Origin: Theristus sp. LFF4_11
Lineage: Eukaryota; Nematoda; Chromadorea; Monhysterida; Xyalidae
Reading direction: 5' to 3'
Length of the DNA: 64,000 nt
NCBI GenBank assembly: GCA_030248135.1
Contig: JASANC010003287.1
Location: 1-64,000 of the forward strand
Positions 32,561 through 44,485 of the stretch are shown in pieces; the stretch's first letter is position 1; every line of letters starts with the position of its first letter. Under the pieces are notes generated by a model. The model searched no databases, was not told the DNA's origin, and saw only the letters and a program-made list of their open reading frames with translations. The position numbers and the translations under genes are program-made.

Positions 32561-32780
32561 CGTAATGCATCATTATTAAAACAGGTGCATGTGCAGTGGC
32601 GGTGGCCCCTGCCCTTTAACACAGGAAAGAAAAAAATGCAAAAACTAAATTGATCATTTTCACCTTATCAAAAAGGCTTGGCTTAGGATTAGGTTTAGGA
32701 TTAGGAACCTACAACGACTCATTGCAAGTAACCTCTGATCAGAAATCAAAAAAATCACTTTTAAGTATGTATACAAATCC
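32561..32780. mobile_element. 220-bp insertion with 8-bp duplication CATAGGTT
   Basis: The alpha sequence CCATAGGTT is interrupted at 32560 and resumes with CCATAGGTTGG at 32781, leaving an 8-bp (possibly 9-bp) duplication. The insert lacks obvious terminal inverted repeats. It is related, in inverted orientation, to 27830-28240, the host of SINE copy 2, and contains a short TTAGGATTAGG-like run. Confidence 0.75.
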
Positions 32781-33075
32781 CATAGGTTGGACCCCCCCCC
32801 CTCACTTTTTGGTCGGCACCCCCCCCCCCCACGGCACCATACGGTCCATACCCCCCCCCCCCTTCGAAAATTTGTTTGGGCCCACGGTACTGACCACTAG
32901 GGTTGTTAAACAAACAAAACAGCATTATTCAGTTCTGAAAGTGCAGCGGTTTGCGTTTGAATGCACCTATTTTTTTCGACCATCAGATTTTCTTCCGGTA
33001 TTTTGGAATTTTTTAACATTTTTTTAATAGAATAATTAGTTACTTTTTCACTTTTTTCGAACCCCACTAAAAACG

Positions 33076-36000
33076 TTGAAACACGACGGCATGTTCTGTG
33101 CTGCTAGCAAATTTGCGTTTTTGGTGTCCTCATTCCTGTGCACTTCATTTGATTCGACAAACGGCGATCAGTTTTGTGCGCCAAACTTTTCGGTGAATCA
33201 GCTGTTTTCCAGTTACTGGCAGTGTCCGTCGTCCATTGAAGTTCGACACTTGCAGGCGGGTTGATTTTCAGGTTTCTTCAATGAAGTTGTTGCAATGCAA
33301 GCTTGCAGATAATTTCGGTCTCAAACGTATTTGTGATTAATTTTTACATGGGAACTTTCTTTATAGGCGCGTCAAGTGTGCGACGGCATCACGCATTGCT
33401 TCGACTCTGCGGACGAACGCTGCGTTCATTTGATGCCGCGAGACGCGCCTGCTTACAGAGCGCACAACTTTCAGAACGGCAGGTGGATGTTCGAACGACT
33501 TCAGCTTGCGTTTGTTCTGCTTCTCTCTCTCTCTGCTTGTTCTCAATTTCATTTGATGGCGCTTGCGCTGAGATTTTGTGCCTGCCCAGAATGTCTGAAC
33601 AGTTGATGAAGTATTCAATTTGGTTCAGTGCGGTTTGTTTTGTTTAGGTCAGGTGGTCGACCATATATTCTGACATTTTCAAACCAACAACAAATCGCTT
33701 TTTTTATTGGTTCGGAATCAAACGGAAATTTTCGGAAATTCCGGGTGGCACAACTTGCGCAAGCCGCCGGACTGCATCGACTCGCGCAGCTTTGTCTTTT
33801 GCATCGTTTGCCTTTCCAAGCTTGTCAAGCGGCATTGTGCTGGTGTCGTGGCCGCAGGCGGATTGTTCGATGCCCGTCTGCTACTCTGCCGAGGACGCCA
33901 CCTCCGTCAACGGCATCGCAGCGCATCTCGTCTGTCGAGCACTCAAGTTTGTCGGCGTTTTCTCGATTTTTGTGAGCGAATGGTTTTCGTCCTCCGTGGT
34001 GTTCATTTGCGTCGGTTAAAAATACAGTCGAACTTAAAATTATAGGGAATCAGCTGATTGGTTGGCGATCACGTGATGCAATCGGTGCAAACCAAACTCC
34101 GCCACCACAGCAGTTTCTGCACAGAAAGCATGCATCACGTGATCATTAACGACAACGCTGATTCCCTATAATTTAGAGTTCGACTGTAATTTGAGTTTTT
34201 TTTTGTGAAACGATCCGCTGCCTAGGAGTGGGCGGGGCGCCCTCGGGACAGATCGGGCCTTAGAAGCCTCTCATCTCGTGACGACCACCGGTGGGGTCCA
34301 CACACGGGAGACGCCCGACGCCAAACCGACCTGGTTTAGAAAAAATGCCACCGCAACAACAAACTAAAAACAACAAAGAACCCACAGCAAACAAAAGCGA
34401 CTGCAGCGCGTTTGCAGTCTGGCGACCTTCTCGCATTTCGGCGCCATCGAGCGCTCAGACATGGCCGAGTATCCGTCGATCGACGGCCGTCTGATGCACT
34501 GCACCGGGCAGGAGCGCACGCTGCAGCAGTGCCTGCCGAGCACCGCCGACGCGGCGACGCCGGACGCGCATTCGCCCGCGCGCAACATGATACGCACCAA
34601 CTGCACGCACTTTTTCGTCGTGCGATGTCGTCGCGCGTGCACAAAGGTCGGCCGGTTTCGGATCCATAGCCCTGCGACCGTGTGAAATACCACGAGTGTG
34701 TGCAGCCCCTCAAAACCGGTGTGCAGCCCGCAAGAAAGTTTTTGCGCTGGCATTTTGGCGACACACCGGTTTGAGCGTGCTGTGCTCCATTTGCAAGGCA
34801 GCCACCCGGTGCAATGAAGCAAAGCTCGCAGTCGCAATCGCAAAGTTTGTTCTTGCGGGCTGCACACCGGTTTCGAGGGCTGCGCACATCGGTACCCCAC
34901 GCCGTCGCACCGCACGGGTATGATTGGATCAGAACCACGAGGCGTTCGTTCATTGCTCATTGGCGGGGTTTCGTTTATTCTGCGCCGTTTGATGTGTGAC
35001 CTGCCGTTTCATCCGGTGCCCTGCCCACACACGGTGCACTCCGAACGACAATTCTAAAATATAGCGCTTACTTGTTGCGTGAGGCGACTTCGACGGTCGA
35101 ACCGATCAGAAAACCTACTTCTCAGAAGCAGTACGAAACAAAAAAGTCAAGTTCATATTTTTTCAAAAATCAGAACTGATTATGTACCACGGCGAAACTG
35201 CAAAACCGCTGGCTTGATTAATCAGTGAGGGAGGAGGCCAATCCAAAAGCAGCCAGCCAGTCCACGCGCCACAATTCACATTTTGAAAAAAACATCTGAC
35301 ATAATTGAGTACAACGGTTTGTTTTTTGCAGGCGGTCACAGCGACCGAAGGCGAACTGACATCCGAGGGTTTCCCATATTTCATGTTGCCCAACATCCGG
35401 TGCAATTGGCTCGTTCGTGCGCCCACGCCGTCGCCGTATCCAGTGGCCTTCAAAATGGAGTTGATCGAATTGAACCTGTACGAATATCGATCCGTCACAT
35501 TGGATCGAGATGACAGCGTCGGCCGATTCGATGTTGCAATGTACGTCAGCCACTGCGTTCGTTGCTGCGTTTGAATAATAATGTTAATGGCACTTCTTAT
35601 TGGCAAACGTGTCAGACAGACAGAAATGAAACCTGCTAGCTATGTGTTTTATGTTGTTGTTTGCTGCGCCAGTGTTTCTTGAAATCAAAATTTGTGACGA
35701 AAAATCAGACTTTCTCGGATTATTATTAGCAACCAACCAACCAGCCACGCCGTCGTCAGTCAATCTCAACCCCGTTTGTGGTTCCTGTAATTTTAAGTCA
35801 ACTTTTTTTGTTTTCATTTGAATACAGCTGTTTGTTTATCAGTGCCGATTCGCCGACGGTTCTATCGCGAGTGTGGGTCTACCATGACGAGTGCCACAAC
35901 AGCTGGCTCGATGTGTCGCTTGGCCGTGTCCATTTGAATCACACGCACGACCCGGAAGATGGGCGCAGTGTGGGCGGCGGGGTTGCTGAGAAGGTCGTCA

Positions 36001-39000
36001 AAGGTAAGGACTCGGAATGAAGCAATGCGCCGATTTGTAGTTGTTTGAGAATTCGGTAGACTTGGTTTCGTGTGTTTTTGTGCGTTTGTGGCGTTTTAAG
36101 GAGGGATTGTTTTTTACAAATACGTGTTTTCTTGTCCCATGAAAGAGCTCACGTTAAAAAAAACCGTTTTTTTCCCATGCCAACCCTACTTCTTGGAACC
36201 GGTGTGCGTGAGAGGGAGGGGAGGGGCTCACAAACTGAAAACCACTACAGTCGAACTCTAAATTATAGGGAATCAGCTGATTGGTTGGCTTTCACGTGAT
36301 GCATGCTTTCTGTGCAGGACGACCGACTCCGACAAACGACGATGCACAGCAATGCCTGCACCGAAATCATGCATGCCGTAATCCGTAATGCCAACCAATC
36401 AGCTGATTCCCTATAATTTCGAGTTCGACTGTAACGTCTGCTCGACTTGCAGCGTGCTCGCCGCGTGCGATCGGGCGCACGTTCACGACGACTGAGAATC
36501 ATTTCGTCATTCGCTTCGTGACGAATCTGTACGTCGGCAATGTGCACGGCCCGAAGGGATTCCATCTGCGCTTCTGGTCGGTGCCCGTGAACGAGACGGA
36601 CGACTATTTTTTTCCGGACGAGCCCGATGTTCACGTGCACGAGCAGCCGCTCACCACCTTGCAGGTGCGCGATTGTGTTTTTTTTTTCATTGGTTTGTTG
36701 TTGTTGTTGTGATTTTTAGGCGATGTTTTTAGCCAGGGCTAACCCAGAGAAGCGTACAGAACGCTATTGGCTCTCTGAAGGGGCTTTCATGAAGCAGTAT
36801 TTAGTGACCGCGTGGCTATGTTGTAGCACAGTAACACGTCACTAAATGCTGCTTCATGAATGCCGTTTTAGAGCCAATTCATGAACAACGTTATGTTCGG
36901 TACGTCACGGCACGGCACGTATGAATGCTTGTATGAACGAACACGTGTTCGAAAGATAACGTGACGTGCTGGATTGCTGGTTTTTTAGCTCCATGAATGA
37001 GACGCGACGTGACGTGTCGGATAAATTTTGTGTGCATGAATTGGCTTGAATTGAGGTTGCAACACTTGGGTAATTTGGAATGCGCCAAGCCAAACTATTT
37101 TTCAGTCTGCGTACTGCAAGCACATTTGGTTTTCAGATTCAAAAAGGATAATAGCAGACAGCAGTAGTGTAAAACATAGGCTCACGCCGAATGCGAAAGC
37201 TGAAAGATTTTTGGTTCTTGGTTGTCAAGCCAATATTGTTGTATTGAGCAATAGCAACCGAATTGTGTTCCATAAACGATTTTTTTGGATTTTTAAACTT
37301 TTTTCTAGATAGCATTGATTTCGATGACAGTGATGTTCGTTGTGCTTGGCGCGGTCGTCATCGTGCTCATCTGGCGACTCCATCGACTTGCCAATCGTCG
37401 ACGTTGGCTGTTCCAGAACATCTTTATGGTATGCCATCTGGCATGCACGGCAGCCTGTTGTGCTTGTTCCGAGGCCTAGCCAGCAACTTGCATGTTGGCC
37501 GTTTGCTACCAAGTTACCGAAAATTTTGAGCGGCCAGTCGAACAACTCTTCCAATTTTCCTCCAGCAATTTCACCTACCAGGTTACCCTTTTTGGCTCAT
37601 TGGCTACGAGGCTACCTACTACTAGGCACACCCATGAAAATAGCTCCCGTCTGTATGAGATTCGATTGGAACAAGAAACGCGTCATCAGGAAACACCAGA
37701 ACGCGTTATATGCGTGAATGCTGTTATGTTACCATTTACTTACTTGCTGCGTCGTGCGGTGCCCATCGCCCGTGCTTCGACGACGCCTTGCTCGGCGTCT
37801 CGGACGCCGGTGCACTGCAGCAGTAGCGTGATTGGTTGCGCGCGACCCACCGATGCGGCCAATCAATCGATGGGCGTGTCCGAATCGCCACGTGTCCATC
37901 CACTCTCTGCTCCACCACCACCACCGATTCGCAGACGGGTCGCGTGACGGCCAACTTCAAGGAGCGCTACCTGTGCGGCCAACTGTGGTGTCTGCGTGCG
38001 CGTCGGCCGCGTCTGCTGCGCCGTCGTCGCTTCTTCAGCGAACACGACCGCCCGCTGCCGTGGCACCATCGCCTCTGGAACGCCGCCGTCCAGCGGACGC
38101 ACACGGTCGAGCGCAGCGTCGCGCATCGGCTGGCGCAGTCGAAGACGGACGAACGACGTCAGGCGATCAAGAGGCGCGCGCTCTATTGCAGTCGGTGCGA
38201 TCGCGACTGCAACGACTCGGGGTGACCGTTTTTTGGTTTTATTCGGACGGTTTTTTTGGAACGTCAACAATAAACAGCAATAGAGTTTTTTTGTGGTGAA
38301 TCACTCTACAACAGAACAACCACTATATTCGCTATGAATTTTCCCACAGCTTATACAGCACCGTTGAACATGGACGGTTTCTGTTCACGTTGCCTGTGTC
38401 CGGGTTTTTTCCGGATAATAATTACCGACTCAGTGAGAAACTCAACCAACTGCTTGCCCATGACTTACAGTTGGACTGTAGATGCGATTAAAAATAAAAA
38501 CATTGACTTTCAGAATATCGTATTGCAACCATCTGCAGTATCGACTGGCGCACGCGCCATGGCGCTGCGATCCGGCGGTTCGTGGAAATGTGATGATTCA
38601 GTGAATTTTCGCGAACTTCTGTTCTCAATCGGTTTCAAACGGCTCACATGTCGGATTCAGTCTGTTTCAAATGGAAACTGTTTCCAGGTGGACGACCCAT
38701 ACTGGTTCCATAAACTGCCGGAGCCGAAACCGCCGCAGTCTTCGTCCTCCTGGGTGACGTGCAGCACCAGCGACGACGACGACGACGACGACGACGTCAG
38801 TGTTGTCGACATGCACCACCGCCACAACGACAGTAGTAGCACGGACTATTCAATGTCGGATCGTCTGATCAAGAAGAATCTATTCAAGTCATACGATCTG
38901 AGCGACTCCGACCGCAGCCGCGTCTGGAGTCCGTCGAGGTGCGCCGCTGAGGCGAAAAGGCGGAATCGCATGAATGCGGAGGCGGGCGAGACGGAAGCGG

Positions 39001-42000
39001 TCGCCGACGATGAAATGGAGTACTTTTGGCAAGGTGGGTGGCGCGTTTTAGGGGGGGGGGGGTGAACTCGGCAATGTCACGCACCAATCCAATCCGAACG
39101 CCAGGAACGTGAGCCGATTTAGCTAGCTGATTGGGTCTACGACGGTTACCGCGAAACCTGACCGTCAGTCCGTTCGAGAAATTCGACACGCTGGTTAGTT
39201 ACATGATCGCAAATCAGTGCTGTTGCACTGATTGACTTGTTGCTTGTACACTCGCTTTTGCAATGAGTCATTCATTGCATAGAAAGTTGCATACTTCTCT
39301 GCATTTTGCAAGGAATCGTAAGAATCACCATACTTACTCGGTCTTACTTACTTACCATCGAAACTTTTACCACGCAGTCGTGCCGCCGAAAGTAGCGCGC
39401 AAGAGCCAACGCAAACGCCAGCGTGCGCCAGTAGTCAAGTTTCAAACGCCTGGCGGCCGCGTAGTGCCAGCTGGCGGTGTCAGCAGTCATTATTCGTCAA
39501 CCGCTGCTGATCACAGCGCGTTCGTGGCACTAAGACCAAAGAGACGCGCTGCTGGTACGTTCGATTGGAAATGGCAATGGCTGCTTTGTATGTTGTTGCC
39601 TTGCGTTCCGTTGAACAGCTATTTTGCTAAAAATGAATTGTTAGTTGACATCGTTCGGTCACTAGTTGATTTCCGGTGACAGCCTATTGAGTCATGTCTG
39701 CCTGTTTTCCTCCAGTGGTTGACCACAATGAAGCATGACTAGGGTTGGTATGAAAAATAAAACCGGCCTTTTTGTAAAAATAAAGCAGCGATTTTTTACC
39801 TTAAATTTTCGGAACTTTTGGTGTGGTTGAAAACTATTGGACGGTTATATCGCACAATTGCATTTTGCACAAGTTAAAAAATAAACTCTGTCAAACGCAA
39901 AGCAAACTTCGCTCCACTTAAAAACACTAATTTCTACTGGATTTCTGATTGGTTTCGAGGGCCAAGTTATGGACGCTGGGTCGTGGGAAAAATTGTGAAA
40001 TAAAACGGTTTTAAAACAAAAATAAAACCGGTATTTTCCTGCCACATAAAAAGCCGGTTTTCTACCATCCCTAGGCATGACCAGTCGGTCAATTATAGAT
40101 ACAATCAATCAATCAGCCAGTCGAATGCAAAGTTCAAAAATTCCAAAGTTTCGAGTGCAGCAAATGCAGTTTCTGTACCAGTTGCCTCGATCGTGCACTT
40201 GGACGAGCTGTTGCCAGATCCGCCGACGATGCCGACGTGTGCGCCCCCGCCACTGCCGCCGCCGGCCGTCGAGCGGCGGATGCTGTCCGCAGCGGCACGT
40301 CAGTCGCTGCAAGCAGACAGTCAGTCAGTCAGTTTTATTAGTTCTATGCTGCAGTGCACGGCATAATACCAGAGAAGCGTAAGACACCATGAGTAATACT
40401 CTAGACATCCGCGGGAGCCTGGTATGCCTGTTCTGAGGCCGATCCTGGAACAGGCATGACGGTCGGTCGGAACAGGCATTGCAACAGGCATCATCTACCA
40501 GGTTACCCCAAATTTGGAGCGGTCAGTCGAACAAATCATTCATTTTTGATCAACCAAACTTCAAAACTTAAAAACAACAATTTGCAAAAAAAATTCCAAC
40601 TATTTTCAAACAAAACTATTCTCAAATTTGATGCAACAACAACATAGTCTTCTAGATGTGCTTATCTCTTTTTACTTTGCTTGTCTTGTTCCTCCATCTC
40701 CTCCTCTGCGCTCCGTGCTTTTGAATTCGTTCATGGCAGTGAATCCCATGCTTGTTCTCTGAAATTCTGGGTTGATTCATCGAAATTGTGTTGTTTCAAC
40801 GTGTACGTTCAGAAACTGAAACAATTCATTGTTTACAACGGGCACCGCGAGTGGTTGGTTCTCTTGTTTGCCGAATCGTGCGTACCAAGTTCTGAATTCC
40901 CGCGTCATGCTGCCTGAAACTGCTTACTGAGTATCCATGCGCGCATTGGTGCTCGATTGAGTAATACCAGAGAAGCGTAAGATACCACAAGTAGGCAAGC
41001 CAAAAACACCAAAAAAACGCCCACAAAACGCAGACACCGTGAAACGGCCGTGGAGCTCGCCGCCAGCAGTGGACAGCGGCTCGTACGCGTCCATCCGCGA
41101 TGAGACAACGCACTCGGCTGCGCTGCTGATGTCGCCGATGGGGCGGTTCATGAGCGACATGGACCAACGGTAGGGCACGCGTGAATGGTGATCAGTGTAG
41201 GAGCGTCATTTCGTCGTTGATATGCGGCTGTTGCAATGCGAGCGGTGATATGGTGGAATGGTTTTTGAGGGTTTTGGAAAGACAGACATCTGCACATGTG
41301 CGCATGTGGCAACAAATCGGGCAAGGTTTTTCGTTGACAACGGTTCCGACGGAAAGTTGAGAAAACTGGAAATGTGAGAAACCAACTGAAGCGCGTGGTT
41401 CGGTCGGAAGATGAATGTCTTGATGAGTGGAATGGTGAATGAAACTTCGAACGGACTGTTGTCATTGCTTCAGTCAAAAACATCAACGTGTCATGATGGA
41501 TCTACCAAATTGAGAGGTTTCATTGATTTCCCGATGATTGATTAGATTCAGCTCCACTGTTCCCGCTGTGGCTCTGTTGCAGTGTTTCTTTACACCACAC
41601 GTTTTTTCCCAGTCACATCAAGTGTAGCACTCGTATCGTGAGCAGCGACCTGATTGACGGCAACAACAACTCGCCGACGATTCACGCGCTCATGCACGAC
41701 CTCGGCCTGCGACCGCCAGCACGATGGAGCAACGCGCTGCAGTGTTGTCGGTCGGTTCGCACAAGTTCAGTTTGATTGGACGCAACACTACAACCAAGCA
41801 TACAGTCGAATCCGAAAGTTGGCGTGGGCGTTACGTGGCTGGTGCACGTCATCGCTGTTTGCACTAAACCATGTTTTTTGTACCACTTTGGGGTTCAGTT
41901 CAGTTTAGTTGTGTCTGTCTAGTAGCACCCAATAATAATCTGATCCGGTCGTCTTGTGGCGCATCGAACTGTGAATTATAGGTAATCAGCTGATTGCTCA

Positions 42001-44485
42001 ATGACAAACGTGCAGCTGAAGCGACCGGCCAGTACACACGAGGTCGACTTTGTGTCGACTCGCATGTTTTTCTCTTACAGTCACGGCGCGCTCGACAGCA
42101 GCGTCGGCGTGCGCTCGTTCGCGAACGACTCCGAGCGTCCGTCCTATTTGACCGTATCGGCCGGTCTGTCCGACTGTGCGTCCGGCAGCTGCTCGCTGCG
42201 TTCGTTCACGGCCAGCAGCTGTTGCTCGTCGCGTCGTCCCAGCAGCAACGCGGTCGTGAAGCTCGGCGGTAGCTTGTCGGCGGCCAATCTTCGTTTGCCG
42301 GAGAATCGCCAGAGCAGCCACAGCCAGAACAATCTGAGCGGACAGAAACGCGCCGCTACGGACGAGTCGAGCCCGTCGCTGGCGTCCGGCTCGTGCGCTA
42401 GTTTCAGGTCGCTTGAGTTTGTCGAGTTTTGTTTTTGAGTTTAGCTTCCCTTTCTTTCATTCAGTTTACGACACCGGCAGATCCACACTGCATAGACGGT
42501 TGTGCATCCCACGAGTCACATTACCATCACTAAATTTGAAGTCCGTGAAACAATCGCTGTGGCGTTTTTGGCATTTTATGGTACATATTTTGCCTTCTGA
42601 CTGACTATTCTTCTGACATTATTGACTGAATCAAACCGTAATCGATGCGCCCAATGCGTCAGGGGTGTCCCGATGGCTGTGTTGTGACTTTTCTTTTCAA
42701 TTGTGAGTATTTCAAAACGGAGCTCATGTTCAGCATGTCGCCGGACGTGTTCATGAGCATGCCGCGCGGCGCGCACGAGCCAGCGTCATCATCTGCAGCA
42801 CATCAACATCATCATCCTCCACATCACTCTCAACATCAACACAGTCTTAGTCTTGTCGATCATCAACATCAACGGACGAGTGTTGCATCACTGCCGGACA
42901 ACGGTCTCCCGCCGGAGCCACTGTTGCACAGCACGATGCTGCACGTGCCACAGTCCACGCCGACGCAACCGACGACGCAGGTCATTCATTGTGTGAGAGC
43001 ATGTTTATTGGCAGCACTCGTGAGTGGGGGCGGGGCTTCCCCGGTTGTTCTGGGCCTTACCAGCAGGCAGGCTGGACGGAGCCGCGGGTCTGGACCAAGA
43101 TCCCCTTAATTGTACTGGCATACTCTGTAATTCTCAAATTATGTTACCGGCATACCCTTTTTTTGGCAATTTTCTACTTTACCAGAAATAGGCCAGAGAA
43201 ACGTTCCCGTGCACCTCTGATTGGCAGTCGATGATTGCATATTGAATTTGTCTGACTGAACTACTGTGACAGACAGCTAGATGAGCTGAGTTTTCATGAG
43301 AATTTTGAGAGCTTAGTAATTTTTTGCAGTGCAAAATTGCAAAGCTCGCTTTTGTGTTCGTGAACCAAAACAATGCTTTTCGCAGGATTGGCTGCAACCG
43401 GCGCAGGTGCAGTTCCGTCAGTCGATGCCGATCATGAGCTTAGCGAGCACCGGTTCGTTGACGACGGTGTCCAGTGGCTCGTCACTGTTGCAGCAACGCT
43501 CGCTGGGACACAGTGGTCGGTCAGATGTAGGAATATGGTAGAACCAGGGTGTGAAATTTTTTCACAGTTTTCTGAGCTCTGCTGGTTTCGTATTGCACGC
43601 ACTTGAATTCTTGTAATTTGTGCGACAGCACTTGTATTATCGATTATTTTGGTTCCGGGGCTCAATGCGTTTGCATACGGGGAGGGGAAAATGTTTCACG
43701 GAATTCAAAATTAGGTTACGGTAGAAGTGCTTCGCCGAGTGCCGACGTTTTACAGGTTTGGTTCGGTTTTGGGGGTTTTCCGTGGGGCGTGAAACTTTTG
43801 TGCCTCCGGTCTTCCTGAAACGATAATAATTGACTGAAAATAGTGCATTTTCAGACACAGCAGCTGACTCATCAGACGCTCAGAACAACAACAACACCAA
43901 AAATAACAACAACAACAACGACAACAGCAAAGGTCTGCTGCGGCCGAAGAACTCGCTGATGGGCGCCCGCTCGGTGTCGGTGCCGATGATTGTGCTGCAG
44001 CGGGCGGACACTGTCAATGATGGGAACGGTGACCACGAGAAATGGGAGCACTCATCGAATGAGGTGGACTGTGGTGCTCTGCGACTAGATTTCAGTCGAA
44101 CTCTAAATTATGGGGAATCAGCTGATTGGTTGGGATTACGGTGTGCATGCTTTCTGTGCAAACCAAACTCCACCCCCACAGAAATTTCTGCACCGAAAGC
44201 ATGCATGCCGTAATCCCAACCAATCAGCTGACTCTCCATAATTTAGAGTTCGACTGCAGATCAAAGAAACAGTTTGGCGATTGCCATTACTGGTTGGTAT
44301 TTATTCAGGCCATTGCCCAGCTGGCAGTTTGCGTTCGCAACAGTCGCCTCCCACCACCATAATCGTTGTGTTTCCAGTGCGTGATTTTGCATCCGTCCGT
44401 CGTGTCAGTGACGCCGCGCGCAATTCGCCGGGCGTCCTCGCGCATTCGACGGTGGACGACCACCGATGTGGACAAGGAGAATTAG
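33076..44485 (+). CDS. Single-pass receptor with LDLa, SRCR and CUB domains and a long Ser-rich tail
   Basis: Twenty exons join with no phase conflict: 33076-33259, 33377-33482, 33821-33950, 34407-34646, 35332-35540, 35828-36003, 36453-36664, 37309-37428, 37935-38221, 38350-38395, 38688-39033, 39378-39554, 40182-40319, 41034-41169, 41613-41750, 42081-42407, 42734-42980, 43386-43515, 43855-44063, 44378-44485; about 1221 residues. A signal peptide (about 1-27, SKFAFLVSSFLCTSF) precedes an LDLa repeat (about 34-80, VCDGITHCFDSADERC), an SRCR domain (about 100-218, NGIAAHLVCRALKF and HCTGQERTLQQCLPS) and a CUB-like region (about 222-415, PNIRCNWLVRAP, SADSPTVLSRVWV, GFHLRFW). A transmembrane helix (about 420-443) and a basic stop-transfer stretch follow. 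The cytoplasmic part, about 775 residues, has poly-Asp, His/Gln-rich and Asn-rich runs and many Ser/Thr; no catalytic domain was recognised. Ligand and pathway are unknown. Exon 2-3 acceptors, exon 10 and the last exon are the least certain. Confidence 0.8.
34025..34186. mobile_element. TA-3 MITE in receptor intron 3
   Basis: Ends CAGTCGAAC and GTTCGACTG are flanked by TA (34023-34024, 34187-34188). The arms contain ATTATAGGGAATCAGCTGAT and CACGTGATGCA and are largely palindromic. Other copies are at 36248 and 44093. Confidence 0.88.
36248..36431. mobile_element. TA-3 MITE in receptor intron 6
   Basis: Same ends, CAGTCGAACTCTAAATTATA and the complement, flanked by TA (36246-36247, 36432-36433). 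The right half of an epsilon-like end (CATGCCAACCCTA) lies just upstream at 36176-36188. Confidence 0.88.
36786..36875. repeat. Short hairpin repeat (TCATGAAGCAGTATTTAGTG), copy 2
   Basis: TTTCATGAAGCAGTATTTAGTG-type arm with complement CACTAAATGCTGCTTCATGA; the same unit as at 24495-24582. It lies in receptor intron 7. Confidence 0.6.
39740..40073. mobile_element. hAT-epsilon element (termini TAGGGTTGGTA) in receptor intron 12
   Basis: It begins TAGGGTTGGTATG with AAAACCGG inside and ends CCGGTTTTCTACCATCCCTA. Flanks AGCATGAC (39732-39739) and GGCATGAC (40074-40081) agree at seven of eight positions, a decayed 8-bp duplication. Non-coding. Confidence 0.82.
44093..44256. mobile_element. TA-3 MITE in receptor intron 19
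   Basis: CAGTCGAACTCTAAATTATG at the left and CATAATTTAGAGTTCGACTG at the right, with GAATCAGCTGATTGGTTGGG arms. The flanking TA is not preserved. It lies between the last two receptor exons and creates a spurious extension of the exon 19 reading frame. Confidence 0.85.

Larger units (their letters stand above)
28248..32892. mobile_element. Outer hAT-alpha element carrying a stack of nested insertions
   Basis: The termini CAGTACCGTGGGC (28248) and GCCCACGGTACTG (32892) are bracketed by the perfect 8-bp duplication ACCACTAG (28240-28247, 32893-32900). Within it lie a delta element, two further alpha elements (one inside the other), a beta element that itself holds a gamma element, and a 220-bp insert, each with its own 8-bp duplication. 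Removing them leaves a G/C-run-rich core of the usual alpha type. Confidence 0.85.

Noticed and set aside
34336..34953. 205- and 198-codon minus-strand reading frames
   Set aside because: They are shadows of the SRCR exon on the plus strand, which has family motifs and matching splice phases.
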